Source: Acidiphilium rubrum
GTDB taxonomy: Bacteria; Pseudomonadota; Alphaproteobacteria; Acetobacterales; Acetobacteraceae
Reading direction: 5' to 3'
Assembly (NCBI RefSeq): GCF_900156265.1
Contig: NZ_FTNE01000010.1
Span: 21,467 to 85,466, forward strand
DNA: 64,000 nucleotides
The position numbers and the translations under genes were made by a program. Every line of letters starts with the position of its first letter. Position 1 is the stretch's first letter. The notes beneath the pieces are model-generated. The model saw nothing but the letters and a program-made list of their open reading frames with translations, was not told the origin of the DNA and made no database searches. Below, one piece after another: positions 1 through 8,178 of this stretch.

Positions 1-159
1 TTCATGGACCAATACAAAATCAACCCCGACGGCAGCATCGACTTCACGCCAGAACAACTCCACGAAATCCTCGGCCCACCCCCACCGCCCGTGCCACCTT
101 GGCACCAACCCTTCATCCCCTCCTTCAACGTCAAAAAAATGTGGCGCAAAGGGCCATGA
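1..159 (+). CDS. C-terminal part of an unrecognised protein
   Basis: A reading frame open from the first base ends in TGA at 157-159 and encodes 52 residues. Codon choice is C-rich and regular like the neighbouring genes. The peptide has a run of five prolines after an acidic segment and ends in a basic tail (KKMWRKGP). An ATG at base 4 could make it a complete 51-residue protein, but no ribosome-binding site can be judged at the window edge, so it may be the tail of a longer gene. No family was recognised. Confidence 0.45.
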   Translation, partial: FMDQYKINPDGSIDFTPEQLHEILGPPPPPVPPWHQPFIPSFNVKKMWRKGP

Positions 160-174
160 TTTTGCACGTCTATT

Positions 175-194
175 TCATTACGATATCGTAATGA
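175..194. promoter_or_regulatory. Perfect 20-bp palindrome upstream of the LysR gene
   Basis: The bases TCATTACGATATCGTAATGA form a perfect dyad in the AT-rich gap between the partial gene ending at 159 and the LysR gene. A closely related dyad with the same TTACGAT/TCGTAA half-sites lies at 21307-21332. A perfect dyad in an upstream region suggests a repressor or activator site, possibly for the LysR gene itself. The binding protein is unknown. Confidence 0.5.
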
Positions 195-287
195 TATACA
201 ATCTTCCAGCATCAGAAATGCGCCGATGAGCCATCCCATCGCCCCCACCCCTTGCCATCGCCCCCAACCCCGACAAAACTCGCCAGA

Positions 288-1223
288 ATGGCCGCCAAAC
301 CCATCATCAACCGCAGCTGGATTCCCCTCAACGCCCTGCGCGCCTTCGAGGCGGTGGGTCGTCACCTCAGCTTCACCGCCGGCGGTCAGGCGCTCAACGT
401 CTCCCAAAGCGCCCTGAGCCGCCATGTCCAAACCCTGGAATCCCTGCTCGGCTCACCCTTGCTCATCCGCCGCCCCCACGGACTCGAACTCACCGCCTCG
501 GGTCAGGCGCTCCTGCCGGCCATCAGCCGCTCGTTCGATGCCATCGAGCGCGAAATGAACGAGATTATCCGCAACCGCGGCCGCGCCAGCCACCAGCGCA
601 CGCTGCGGGTCCACATGCCGCCCAGCTTCCTCCAGCAAATCGCCATCCCGGCCCTGAAATACTTCCACCGCGAATACCCGGACATCCTGATCGATGTCTT
701 CTCCTCCAACGGCACCGGCATGCCCAAGGAAGAACCCGACGTCGCCGTGGTCTACGACCGCCCCCAGGTCAGCCAGACCGTCACCGACCTGCTCTGGATG
801 ATCAACCTCGCACCCGTCTGCGCCCCCGAAATCGCCGAAGCCCATCAAGGCAAATCCCTCGAACAATTCCTGCGCGACAACGAGCTTCTGCACGTCAAAC
901 TCGAAGGCCAGGCCCGCGGCATCAAGTGGGCCAGCTACGTCCAGCAACTCAAACTCGACGTCAACACCGACCGCGGCCTCGCCTTCGATACCGCCAGCTA
1001 CGCCGCCAGCTACGCCATCGCCGGCACCGGCGTCGCCCTCACCGACCTCAACCTGTTCGCCGCCGAACTCGCCACCGGCCGCCTCGTCATGCCCTACGAC
1101 GCCATCATCGACGAAGGCTACGGCTACTTCCTCATCCTCCGCCCCGAAGACCTCGCCGACCCCGTCGTCGCCCTCTTCCGCAGCTGGATGATCGAACACT
1201 GCGCCCGCCCCCCCGCCCCGTAA
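288..1223 (+). CDS. LysR-family transcriptional regulator (GcvA-like)
   Basis: A 311-residue LysR-type regulator when started at the ATG at 288; an in-frame TTG at 252 would add 12 residues, but 288 gives the usual family length of about 300. The N-terminal winged helix (about residues 8-66) carries the typical LNALRAFEAV and NVSQSALSRH segments, most like the GcvA branch. The rest is a periplasmic-binding-protein-like effector domain. The gene converges on the flavoprotein/gbcA operon, with only 29 bp between stop codons, so it may control that operon or choline genes. The effector is unknown. Codons become strikingly C-rich toward the 3' end. Confidence 0.85.
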   Translation: MAAKPIINRSWIPLNALRAFEAVGRHLSFTAGGQALNVSQSALSRHVQTLESLLGSPLLIRRPHGLELTASGQALLPAISRSFDAIEREMNEIIRNRGRASHQRTLRVHMPPSFLQQIAIPALKYFHREYPDILIDVFSSNGTGMPKEEPDVAVVYDRPQVSQTVTDLLWMINLAPVCAPEIAEAHQGKSLEQFLRDNELLHVKLEGQARGIKWASYVQQLKLDVNTDRGLAFDTASYAASYAIAGTGVALTDLNLFAAELATGRLVMPYDAIIDEGYGYFLILRPEDLADPVVALFRSWMIEHCARPPAP

Positions 1224-1252
1224 GGCAGATCGTGCCGATGCGGCCTCCGGTA

Positions 1253-2365
1253 TCAACCGGCCCGGCCGGCCGCCCAAATCGCCAATGTGTCGGCATCGCG
1301 TTCACCGGCGATCGTGGCGGCAATGCCCTCACCGATCAGCGGCCCCAATTTGAACCCGTGGCCGGAGCATGCGCTGCCGAGCCAGCCTCTGGTGCCTTCC
1401 CGCCGCACCAGGAATCGTTCATCAGCCGTCACGGTATAAAAACATGCCTTACGCTCCAGCACCGTATAGGCGTCGAAATCGAGCCAGGCGCGCCGCGCCG
1501 CCGCGGTCAGGCGTTCCACATCGGCATCGGTGCCGGTGCGGTCCTCATCGGGATCGCCCTGGCGGGTGAACTGATGATCGCCGATTTTCAAACGCGTGCC
1601 GGCACGCGGCGGCAATGTATAAGTGCCGCTGTCCGGCCCGATATCGATCAGCACCGGCGCCGCCTGCCACGCATCCATCAGCGCCGGCGGCGGCGCCAGA
1701 AACATCACCGCCTGGCGCGACGGCACCGCAACCCCGGTGGTGGACGGGATCAACCGGTTCACCCAGGCCCCGGCCGTCACCACCACCGCATCGCCCTGGG
1801 TAAGGCCCGCCGCGGTCCGCACCGTACCGGCTTGCAGATCAACCGATTCCACCAGCGAATTCGGGTGCAGCACCACGCCCAGCCCCGCAATCAGCTTGAC
1901 CATGTCGGTCAAAATACGGATCGGATACAACATCCCCGCACCATCGGTCTGCACCACACGGGTGACACCCTCGGGATTGACCATCGGATACCGCGCCATC
2001 GCCGCATCGATCGAAATATCCGTGCACGCCACACCCATCCGGCCCATCGAGCGCTTGGTCGTCTCGTACCAGTCGCTCTCGCCGCGCATCAGATAAACCG
2101 CCGGCATCGCATCGTAATGGCAGACCCCCAAAGCCGCCCACAACGCATTCCAGACCCGAAACGCCTCGGGCATCAGATACGCATAACCCTCCATATCGCC
2201 GTACGCATGGCGAATGATCCGGTGCTCATCATAAGACGACGCCTTGGGATACGGCAGCGCCCCCTGCTCAAACAACTCCACCGCAAACCCACGCCGCACC
2301 AAGCCCCAGGCCGTGCTCAGCCCGGCAATGCCACCACCGACCACAAGAATTTTTCCCGCACTCAT
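1253..2365 (-). CDS. SolA-like FAD-dependent N-methyl amino acid oxidase
   Basis: A 370-residue flavoprotein of the DAO superfamily, close in length to monomeric sarcosine oxidase and N-methyltryptophan oxidase (about 370-390). The N-terminus has the dinucleotide-binding motif VGGGIAGLSTAWGL. Near the C-terminus ACFYTVTADERF matches the region where monomeric sarcosine oxidases attach FAD covalently through Cys, and SGHGFK is the conserved late motif. The ATG at 2365 overlaps the preceding stop by 4 bp (ATGA), so it is translationally coupled. It is the last gene of the gbcA operon and probably removes an N-methyl group or oxidises a secondary amine. The exact substrate is not shown. Confidence 0.82.
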   Translation of the reverse strand: MSAGKILVVGGGIAGLSTAWGLVRRGFAVELFEQGALPYPKASSYDEHRIIRHAYGDMEGYAYLMPEAFRVWNALWAALGVCHYDAMPAVYLMRGESDWYETTKRSMGRMGVACTDISIDAAMARYPMVNPEGVTRVVQTDGAGMLYPIRILTDMVKLIAGLGVVLHPNSLVESVDLQAGTVRTAAGLTQGDAVVVTAGAWVNRLIPSTTGVAVPSRQAVMFLAPPPALMDAWQAAPVLIDIGPDSGTYTLPPRAGTRLKIGDHQFTRQGDPDEDRTGTDADVERLTAAARRAWLDFDAYTVLERKACFYTVTADERFLVRREGTRGWLGSACSGHGFKLGPLIGEGIAATIAGERDADTLAIWAAGRAG

Positions 2366-3540
2366 GCCGGGACACTGGCTTGGTGTGTCGCCGGGGTGAC
2401 CCAGCCCTGGATGCGCCGCCAATCCGGGTCCAGCCCGTCGAACCGCCGCAGCGACAATTTGTCGATATCGGCGAACGAACATCGTCCGTCGATCACCAGG
2501 TCCCGCAGGGCCCGCCCGGTCGCGGGCGACAGGCCGAAGCCGACGCTCGACATGGTGGCCACCGTCACGTTGCCGGGGTTGGCGGGCCGGTCGAGCACGG
2601 GCCGGCCGTCCGGCGTGTTTTCAATGATGCCGGCCCAGGAGCGGATCATCCTTGTGTGTGCCGCCTTGGGCAGCATCTGCGCGATGCGCAGCGCGATGTG
2701 TTGCAGAACGGGGGTCGAGGGCCGGGGCAGCGCGCCGTGCAGCGGCAATTCGTCCATCCACTCGTGCCAGCCGCCGCCGTAGGCGAGGTTGCCGCGCAGC
2801 GTCTGCCGCCCGTAGAGACCGTTGCCGTCGACGCCGCCGTACGGCATCAGCGGCAGCGCCTCGGTCACGATCATTTCCGCCCGCGCGGGTGCCACCGGCA
2901 GGTCGATCCCGATGCCGCGCAGCAGCGTGCCCGATTGCGGCCCCGCCGCGACGATCAACTGATCGCAGCCGATCATGCCATCCCGCGTCCGCACACCCAC
3001 CGCACGGCCATGCGCCATTTCGATGCCCAGCACCGGCGTATGCTGCATGATCCGCGCGCCGTGGTCCTGCGCCGCCCAGGCATAGGCCTGCACGGTGCGT
3101 TGCGGATTGGCCTGCCCGCCGGTGCGGATATGCACGCCGCCGATATGCTGATCGCCCGCCAGCGGCACCGCATCGCGCACTTGCTGCGGATCGAGCAGGT
3201 CGGCCCGATAACCGAGCCCGGCCAGAATCCCCTGCATCCGCTGGTAGCGCGCCATCTGCGCCTCGTTCATCGCGATCACGATGCGCTCCGGCCGGTGTTC
3301 GGTCGGATAACCGAGCAGTTCATCCATCAGCGGCCACAGCCGTTGTTCCTCGTGGAACAGCGGGCTCTGATAATGCGTCGCACCACCGCCGTTGCGGCTC
3401 GAGGCTTCGTAGCCGATCACGCCCTTGTCGAGCACCAGCACATCCACCCCGTCGCGCGCCAACCACCAAGCGGCACTCAACCCGGTCACGCCCGCGCCGA
3501 TGATGACGACCGCAGCGCCGTTCTCCCGCGTCTGGCTCAT
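2362..3540 (-). CDS. FAD-dependent amine oxidase, HcnC/OoxB/SoxB-like
   Basis: A 392-residue DAO-family flavoprotein. It begins with IIGAGVTGLSAAWWLARDG (FAD/ADP binding), has the SSRNGGG segment typical of sarcosine oxidase beta-like proteins, and ends with PDGRPVLDR and VGFGLSPATGRAL. Start and stop overlap both neighbours by 4 bp (ATGA). Pairing with an HcnB-like subunit directly upstream resembles two-subunit opine oxidase (OoxAB), hydrogen cyanide synthase HcnBC and D-hydroxyproline dehydrogenase. The small ferredoxin-like HcnA subunit is absent, as in opine oxidases. In this operon a methylated amine is the likely substrate; that is inference. Confidence 0.8.
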   Translation of the reverse strand: MSQTRENGAAVVIIGAGVTGLSAAWWLARDGVDVLVLDKGVIGYEASSRNGGGATHYQSPLFHEEQRLWPLMDELLGYPTEHRPERIVIAMNEAQMARYQRMQGILAGLGYRADLLDPQQVRDAVPLAGDQHIGGVHIRTGGQANPQRTVQAYAWAAQDHGARIMQHTPVLGIEMAHGRAVGVRTRDGMIGCDQLIVAAGPQSGTLLRGIGIDLPVAPARAEMIVTEALPLMPYGGVDGNGLYGRQTLRGNLAYGGGWHEWMDELPLHGALPRPSTPVLQHIALRIAQMLPKAAHTRMIRSWAGIIENTPDGRPVLDRPANPGNVTVATMSSVGFGLSPATGRALRDLVIDGRCSFADIDKLSLRRFDGLDPDWRRIQGWVTPATHQASVPA

Positions 3541-5030
3541 AGATGCATGTCTCCGGCGATATAGTCGGCCTCGCGCGGCGTGCCGATTTCATCATAGGGC
3601 ACCCATTGCGCGACGATGCCGAACCACACATCCCAGCCGTCCCGCCCGGCTGCGTCATCGGGTGCCGCGAGGGCCGCCAGGCTCAGCGGGCGCACCGGCG
3701 CGCGAAACCCGGCGCGGTTGACGATGCCGATATCATTGCGCGCGCCGATCGCCAGCAGCATCGCCACCTGTTCGCGGCAGCGCCGCCCCTGGCATGGCCC
3801 CATCGAAACCCGGGTCAGCCGCTTCATCTGGTCGTGATCCGGCGGCCCGTCGGCCAGCAGCCCGGCCAGATCGCGCGCCGCCATCGCCTCGGATTCCGGG
3901 CCGAGATAGCGTGGCTGATGCAGCGCGAACACATCGCCGCGGGTCACCTCCTCGCAGGTGCAGGCCAGCGCGTCGTTGCCGCCGGTATCGAGCAGCGCGC
4001 GCATCCACGCCATGCGGTAATCGAGCCCGCCGGGCTCGGCCACACCGGCGCAATCCCCCGCCACGCTGATCGCTTCGATCGAGGTCTGGCCCGTTGCATC
4101 GCACACCGGCACATAGCCGCCCCGATCGCGATCGAGCGTGACCGCCGCCCCCAGCGTATCGAGCAGTTCGATCTGCGGCACCAGGCCGAGTGCCAAGCAT
4201 ACGGTGTCGCACGCAATCCGCTCGACCGCACCACCCGCCACCGGAATGATCCGCAGCGCCACCACGCCATCGACCGTGGTCTCTGCCATCAACGGCACGG
4301 CGCCGCAGCGAATTGCAACCCCGCGCGCCGCGACTTCGGCCACCAGATCGGCCGGACCCTGCGGCGCATCGCGCACCTCGATCAGGGCGGCCACCGTCAA
4401 ACCCTTGTCGAGCGCGAGCAGCGCGGTTTCCAGCGCCAGCCGGCCCGATCCCAGAATGCTCACCACGCGGCCGGCGAAGGCGTCATAGCGCGTCAGCAGC
4501 GCGTGCAGCCCCTGCGCGCCGACCACGCCCGGCTGGTCCGACCCCGCGAAGGACAGCACCAGATCGCGCGCGCCGGTCGCGATCACCGCGCGGCCGAAGC
4601 CGCACAGCCAGGACCGATCCTCGGTCGCAAGCCCCGCCACCGCGCACGGCAGCACCTGCAAGCCCGGCCCGGCGACCCACATGCCCCAGACGCTCACGTT
4701 CAGCGCCACCTCGATCCCCGCCTCGAACGCATCCTCCAGGCCCGGCATGGCGCCCGCCACCTGTTCGATCATCCGGGCCTGATTGCCCAACGCCGGCGTT
4801 GCCCGGCCGCCGAACAGATAGGGCACATCGAGCCCGGCCATCGCCGCACTGACCGGATGCTCATCGACCAGCATGACCGAACGACCCTCACCCGCCGCCG
4901 CCAGCGCGGCCGCGATGCCCGCCGGGCCGGCACCGACCACCAGCACATCGACGAATTGCGCCGGTCGCGCCAGCTTGCCCACCGCGGATTTCGGATCGAC
5001 CGGATACGCCTGCCGCATCACACCATCCAT
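3537..5030 (-). CDS. HcnB/OoxA-like NAD(P)/FAD oxidoreductase with [2Fe-2S] centre
   Basis: A 497-residue pyridine nucleotide-disulfide oxidoreductase-like flavoprotein. Residues about 27-60 hold VVGAGPAGIAAALAAA, and a second Rossmann motif (SILGSGRLALETALLALDKG) follows about 190. The C-terminal region has paired cysteines CTCEEVTRGDV and GPCQGRRC, which mark the BFD-type iron-sulfur domain of the alpha subunits of opine oxidase, HcnB and hydroxyproline dehydrogenase. It probably passes electrons from the DAO-type partner encoded immediately downstream (4-bp overlap). Its ATG lies 3 bp after the upstream stop. Substrate unknown. Confidence 0.82.
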   Translation of the reverse strand: MDGVMRQAYPVDPKSAVGKLARPAQFVDVLVVGAGPAGIAAALAAAGEGRSVMLVDEHPVSAAMAGLDVPYLFGGRATPALGNQARMIEQVAGAMPGLEDAFEAGIEVALNVSVWGMWVAGPGLQVLPCAVAGLATEDRSWLCGFGRAVIATGARDLVLSFAGSDQPGVVGAQGLHALLTRYDAFAGRVVSILGSGRLALETALLALDKGLTVAALIEVRDAPQGPADLVAEVAARGVAIRCGAVPLMAETTVDGVVALRIIPVAGGAVERIACDTVCLALGLVPQIELLDTLGAAVTLDRDRGGYVPVCDATGQTSIEAISVAGDCAGVAEPGGLDYRMAWMRALLDTGGNDALACTCEEVTRGDVFALHQPRYLGPESEAMAARDLAGLLADGPPDHDQMKRLTRVSMGPCQGRRCREQVAMLLAIGARNDIGIVNRAGFRAPVRPLSLAALAAPDDAAGRDGWDVWFGIVAQWVPYDEIGTPREADYIAGDMHL

Positions 5031-5033
5031 CGC

Positions 5034-6317
5034 TCAGATCCTTTCCAGCGCCTGCGCCAGATCACCGATAATATCCGCCTCATGCTCGATCCCGACCGAG
5101 AGCCGAATGGTCGCATCGGTCACGCCCGAAGCCTCGCGCCGGGCCTTCGGCACCGAAAAATGCGTCGTCGTCGCCGAGTGGCAGATCAGCGTCTCCGTGC
5201 CGCCCAGGCTGACCGCGAGGCGCAGCAGTTTCAGCGCATCGAGCATCCGGAACGCCTCGACCTCGCCGCCCTTGATGTCGAACACGAAGGTCGAACCCGC
5301 ACCCGCGCATTGCCGCTCGAACGTCGCGCGCGCCGCACTGCCCTCCGGCAGAAACCCGGCATAGGTCACGCGCGCCACTTTCGGATGATCGCGCAAAAAC
5401 CGCGCCACGGCGGCGGCGTTGCGGCACGCCCGCTCGGTGCGCAGGCCCATGGTTTCCAGCGAGCGCAACAGCAACCAGCAGCCATGCGGATCGAGATGCG
5501 TGCCCATCACCGTGCGCATTTTCCGCAACGGCTCGATCAGCGCGAACCGGCCGGACACGCTGCCGCCCAACAGATCACTATGCCCGCTCGCGTATTTGGT
5601 CAGCGAGGTCATGCACAGATCCGCCCCCTGTTCGAGCGGGTTTTGCAGCAGCGGCCCCATGAACGTGTTATCGACCACCACCAGCGGCCGGCTGCCCTGC
5701 TGCAATTCCAGCCGCCGGGCAATCCGCGCGATCAGCGCGATATCGGCAATCCCGGCCAGCGGGTTCGACGGTGTCTCGACCCAGATCATCCCGAGCCGCC
5801 CATGTGCCAGCGCCTGATCGACCGCGCTGGTGATCGAAGCCTCATCCACCGCATCCGCGATCGCGACCGGCTTTACCCCGTGCGCGGGTGCCATCAGATT
5901 GTTCAGCAACCCATCGGTGCCGCCGTACAGCGGGCTGGTGTGCACCACGCTCTCGCCCGGCCGCACCAGCGACAGCAGCGTAGTCGAAATCGCCGCCATG
6001 CCGGAATTGAACACCGCACACGCCTCGGCACGGTCGAGTGCGGCCATCCGGTCCTGCAGCATCTGCATGTTCGGATGATCGAGCCGGGCGTAGATATAGC
6101 CCTCATCCGCGCCGGACTGCGGCGCGCGGCCGGCGATGTAGCCCTCATGCGCGGTCTTGGCGTGCATCGAATCGCGATACACGAAGGTCGAGGTCAGATA
6201 GACCGGCGGTTTCGCCGAACCGTGATGCTCGGCCGGATGATAACCGTGCCCGACCGCAATGGTTTCCGGGTGCCAGGCCTGGTGATCCCGATCGGCGCCG
6301 AGCGGCAGATCGGCCAT
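5034..6317 (-). CDS. PLP-dependent transsulfuration-family enzyme (Cys/Met metabolism fold type I)
   Basis: A 427-residue member of the cystathionine gamma-synthase/methionine gamma-lyase family. Visible motifs are the PLP-phosphate loop FNSGMAAIS (about residue 110), WVETPSNP (about 185), VVDNTFMGP with the cofactor-contacting Asp, and the Schiff-base lysine in SLTKYASGHSD (about 240). C-terminal SLGGTETL is also typical. The ATG at 6317 is one base after the gbcA stop, and the next gene starts 3 bp after its own stop, so it is firmly inside a gbcA operon. A C-S or beta/gamma-elimination lyase is not part of the standard glycine betaine route, which makes its role unclear. Longer N-terminal readings run into gbcA and are unlikely. 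Confidence 0.85.
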   Translation of the reverse strand: MADLPLGADRDHQAWHPETIAVGHGYHPAEHHGSAKPPVYLTSTFVYRDSMHAKTAHEGYIAGRAPQSGADEGYIYARLDHPNMQMLQDRMAALDRAEACAVFNSGMAAISTTLLSLVRPGESVVHTSPLYGGTDGLLNNLMAPAHGVKPVAIADAVDEASITSAVDQALAHGRLGMIWVETPSNPLAGIADIALIARIARRLELQQGSRPLVVVDNTFMGPLLQNPLEQGADLCMTSLTKYASGHSDLLGGSVSGRFALIEPLRKMRTVMGTHLDPHGCWLLLRSLETMGLRTERACRNAAAVARFLRDHPKVARVTYAGFLPEGSAARATFERQCAGAGSTFVFDIKGGEVEAFRMLDALKLLRLAVSLGGTETLICHSATTTHFSVPKARREASGVTDATIRLSVGIEHEADIIGDLAQALERI

Positions 6318-6318
6318 G

Positions 6319-7569
6319 TCAGAGCCCGACCAGGGCGGGCCGGCGCATCGGCGCCGGTTGCGGCACCACCGAAGCCACCCGGTTGGCATACCAATCGACG
6401 AAGCGGATCGCGAGCGATTCCGAACTCTCGCTGTAGGGTCCTGGCGTATATCCCAACGAATTCACCCCGCGCTGGTTGTTCTCGACCAGATCGCGGTCCT
6501 GCAGATTGGTCTCGTTCCACACGTTGGTCAGATCATCGACCGTGTAATCGATCCCTTCCTGCGCGTCCTTATGCACCAGCCATTTCGCCATCACGATGGT
6601 CTCCTCGGGGGCGACCGGCACCGCGATGAACATGAACACGAAATCGCCCAGCGCATGACAGAAACTATGCGGCTCCAGCGCCCAGCGCATCGACCCGACA
6701 TCGCCGCCGTTGACGCTGCACATCGGCTTTTTCACACAGGGCTTGCCATCGATCGTGATCGACTCGTTGCCCTCGCGCAGCGCAAAGCGCGAGGCCTGCC
6801 ACCACGCCCCTTCGACCGGCGCGCTCGGCAGGCCCATCGCCTCCATCCGCTGCTTGAAATCCAGGATATCGACCCGCTCGGAGCTCAGAAAATTGCCCCG
6901 CGCATCGGTCGGGAACGAGACCGATAATTGCGGATGGCGCGCCGCGCAATGATAGCACTCGCGCGCGTTTTCCATCACCAGCTTCCAATTGCCGCGCTCG
7001 ACCAGCGTGGCCTGGGCCGCGACCTTGGCGTTCAGCATATCGTGCGGCGCCAGCATCGGGGCCAGCGCATCGTGAAACGCGGTGAAATCCGGCGCCTGTT
7101 CGGCGAGACACACATAGACCGTGCCGGCCACGGTGCGGACGTGAATGGGCTTCAAGCCATGCTGGGATTTATCGAAATCGCGCGGCATCCGCCCGGCCCC
7201 GCGCAGCGCGCCGCGATCATCGTACATCCATTGATGATACGGGCACATCAGCCGCTCGGCGGTGCCGCACCCATCCGGCAGGATCTGCGCGCCCCGATGC
7301 CGGCACGAATTGAAAAATCCGCGCAACACGCCATCCTGCCCGCGCAACACCACCACCGGGCTGCGGCCGATCGTGATCGCCAGATAGGCGCCCGCCGCCG
7401 CCACCTCGACCTCGAAGCCGACCATCAGCCACGCCTGGCCGAAAATCTCGCGCAGGTCGAAGTCGAAAATCGCCGGATCGTGGTAGAACGCCCCGGGCAG
7501 ACTATGCCCCGGCCGGCGGGTGGCCAATAGATCACCGATCTGCGCGTTGATCGTCTGCTGGTCGAGCAT
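6319..7569 (-). CDS. gbcA: Glycine betaine demethylase, Rieske oxygenase subunit
   Basis: A 416-residue Rieske non-haem iron oxygenase. The Rieske [2Fe-2S] ligands are C89/H91 (SCRHRG) and C109/H112 (CPYHQW). The mononuclear iron histidines H207 and H212 lie in ENARECYHCAARHP. The segments GLKPIHV, KWLVHKDA, EGIDY and NQRGVNS match what I recall of Pseudomonas GbcA, which converts glycine betaine to dimethylglycine and formaldehyde with the GbcB reductase. The ATG at 7569 follows a GGAG site. A longer frame upstream enters hairpin repeats and is not real. gbcB lies 55 kb away at the other end of the window. A related quaternary amine such as stachydrine remains an alternative substrate. Confidence 0.88.
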   Translation of the reverse strand: MLDQQTINAQIGDLLATRRPGHSLPGAFYHDPAIFDFDLREIFGQAWLMVGFEVEVAAAGAYLAITIGRSPVVVLRGQDGVLRGFFNSCRHRGAQILPDGCGTAERLMCPYHQWMYDDRGALRGAGRMPRDFDKSQHGLKPIHVRTVAGTVYVCLAEQAPDFTAFHDALAPMLAPHDMLNAKVAAQATLVERGNWKLVMENARECYHCAARHPQLSVSFPTDARGNFLSSERVDILDFKQRMEAMGLPSAPVEGAWWQASRFALREGNESITIDGKPCVKKPMCSVNGGDVGSMRWALEPHSFCHALGDFVFMFIAVPVAPEETIVMAKWLVHKDAQEGIDYTVDDLTNVWNETNLQDRDLVENNQRGVNSLGYTPGPYSESSESLAIRFVDWYANRVASVVPQPAPMRRPALVGL

Positions 7570-7680
7570 GAAGAGTCTCCGAATGCGCCCGCAGGTTAGG
7601 ATTGCGCGGCGCGGTGAGGCAAATTGCATTTGTGCATAAGCCCATGTCTTTCTGCGGGCGGCGGCGCAGGGAAGGGAAGC

Positions 7681-7797
7681 GCTTCTTTTTTGAAAAAAAG
7701 AAGCAAAAAACTTTTTTGAACTGGGCTTCGGGCGCCGCAACGGCACGGGACGCGCGAATAGACGTTTTTTTGCTTCTTTTTTTTCAAAAAAAGAAGT
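7681..7797. repeat. Inverted pair of A/T-tract hairpins
   Basis: Two copies of one hairpin family lie head to head. The copy at 7681-7717 reads rightward as a GCTTCTTTTTT stem and complement, then CAAAAAACTTTTTT. The copy at 7763-7797 is its reverse complement. Other copies (21224, 22045 and 23655) sit just after stop codons and look like intrinsic terminators. Here the flanking genes are divergent (gbcA leftward, SMR remnant rightward), so the pair has no gene to terminate. It may be left over from a deletion or rearrangement. Confidence 0.75.
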
Positions 7798-7844
7798 GCT
7801 TATCGTCCCTTTCCCTCATTGACCTCCCTGAGAGTCGCCCCCCG

Positions 7845-8015
7845 ATGCCATCCCCTTACATCCTCCTCGCCATCGCGATCCTGTTCGAAGTCGCCGGCAC
7901 CTCGTTCCTGAAGGCGTCGCGCGGCTTCACCCAGCCGGTGGCCGGTGTGCTGACGGTTCTGTTTTATGCCGGGGTCGCTATCGTCAATTTTTGGTCGACC
8001 GGCCTGCCCCATTAG
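7845..8015 (+). pseudogene. SMR (EmrE-type) efflux protein with an internal deletion
   Basis: A 56-residue frame. Residues 1-42 (YILLAIAILFEVAGTSFLKA, then a second hydrophobic stretch) match the N-terminus of small multidrug resistance proteins, including the essential membrane glutamate in helix 1. The tail GVAIVNFWSTGLPH matches the extreme C-terminus of the same family (EmrE ends in a similar ILIINLLSRSTPH-like segment). About 50 central residues, covering most of helices 2-4, are missing, and the junction is in frame with no stop. Full-length SMR proteins are about 105-110 residues, so this is probably a non-functional remnant. It follows the hairpin pair at 7681-7797. Confidence 0.7.
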
Positions 8016-8016
8016 G

Positions 8017-8076
8017 TGCAAGATGGGCGGATGCAAGGGCGATGTCGCTTGCATGCAAGACGCCGTCGGGTGCAAC
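8017..8076. promoter_or_regulatory. Cluster of TGCAA motifs upstream of choX
   Basis: TGCAA occurs at 8017, 8032, 8054 and 8071, and the third lies in a perfect 12-bp palindrome CTTGCATGCAAG at 8048-8059. The cluster is 100-160 bp upstream of the choX start. A related TTGCATTTGTGCAT sequence lies near 7624-7637, in the region upstream of gbcA. This suggests a shared operator for choline/betaine genes, possibly for GbdR or the LysR protein. Neither factor is demonstrated. Confidence 0.4.
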
Positions 8077-8178
8077 ATGATGCTTAGCGTTACGGCGACC
8101 GCACACAGATTGCGGCGTTCCAGGGACAGAAAACCAGCGCGGATTGGTTACGAGAATCTGTGCATCCAGGAGGCTAAA

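Noticed and set aside
926-6629. Very long open frames opposite or across real genes (for example 926-2782 and 3543-6629)
   Set aside because: They are rich in Arg, His and Pro, show no domain, and lie antisense or out of frame to recognisable enzymes. Long shadows are expected at this GC content.
6319-7746. Longer GbcA starting at 7746
   Set aside because: The extra 59 residues come from the hairpin repeats. The ATG at 7569 has a GGAG site and the N-terminus expected for GbcA.
7676-7802. Coding frames across the A/T-tract hairpins (Lys/Phe-rich peptides)
   Set aside because: They arise from poly-A/T tracts, overlap on both strands, and have no start-site support.
7966-8178. N-terminal extension of ChoX to 7966
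   Set aside because: It would bury the signal peptide and overlap the SMR remnant. The TTG at 8179 has an ideal AGGAGG and gives a proper signal sequence.
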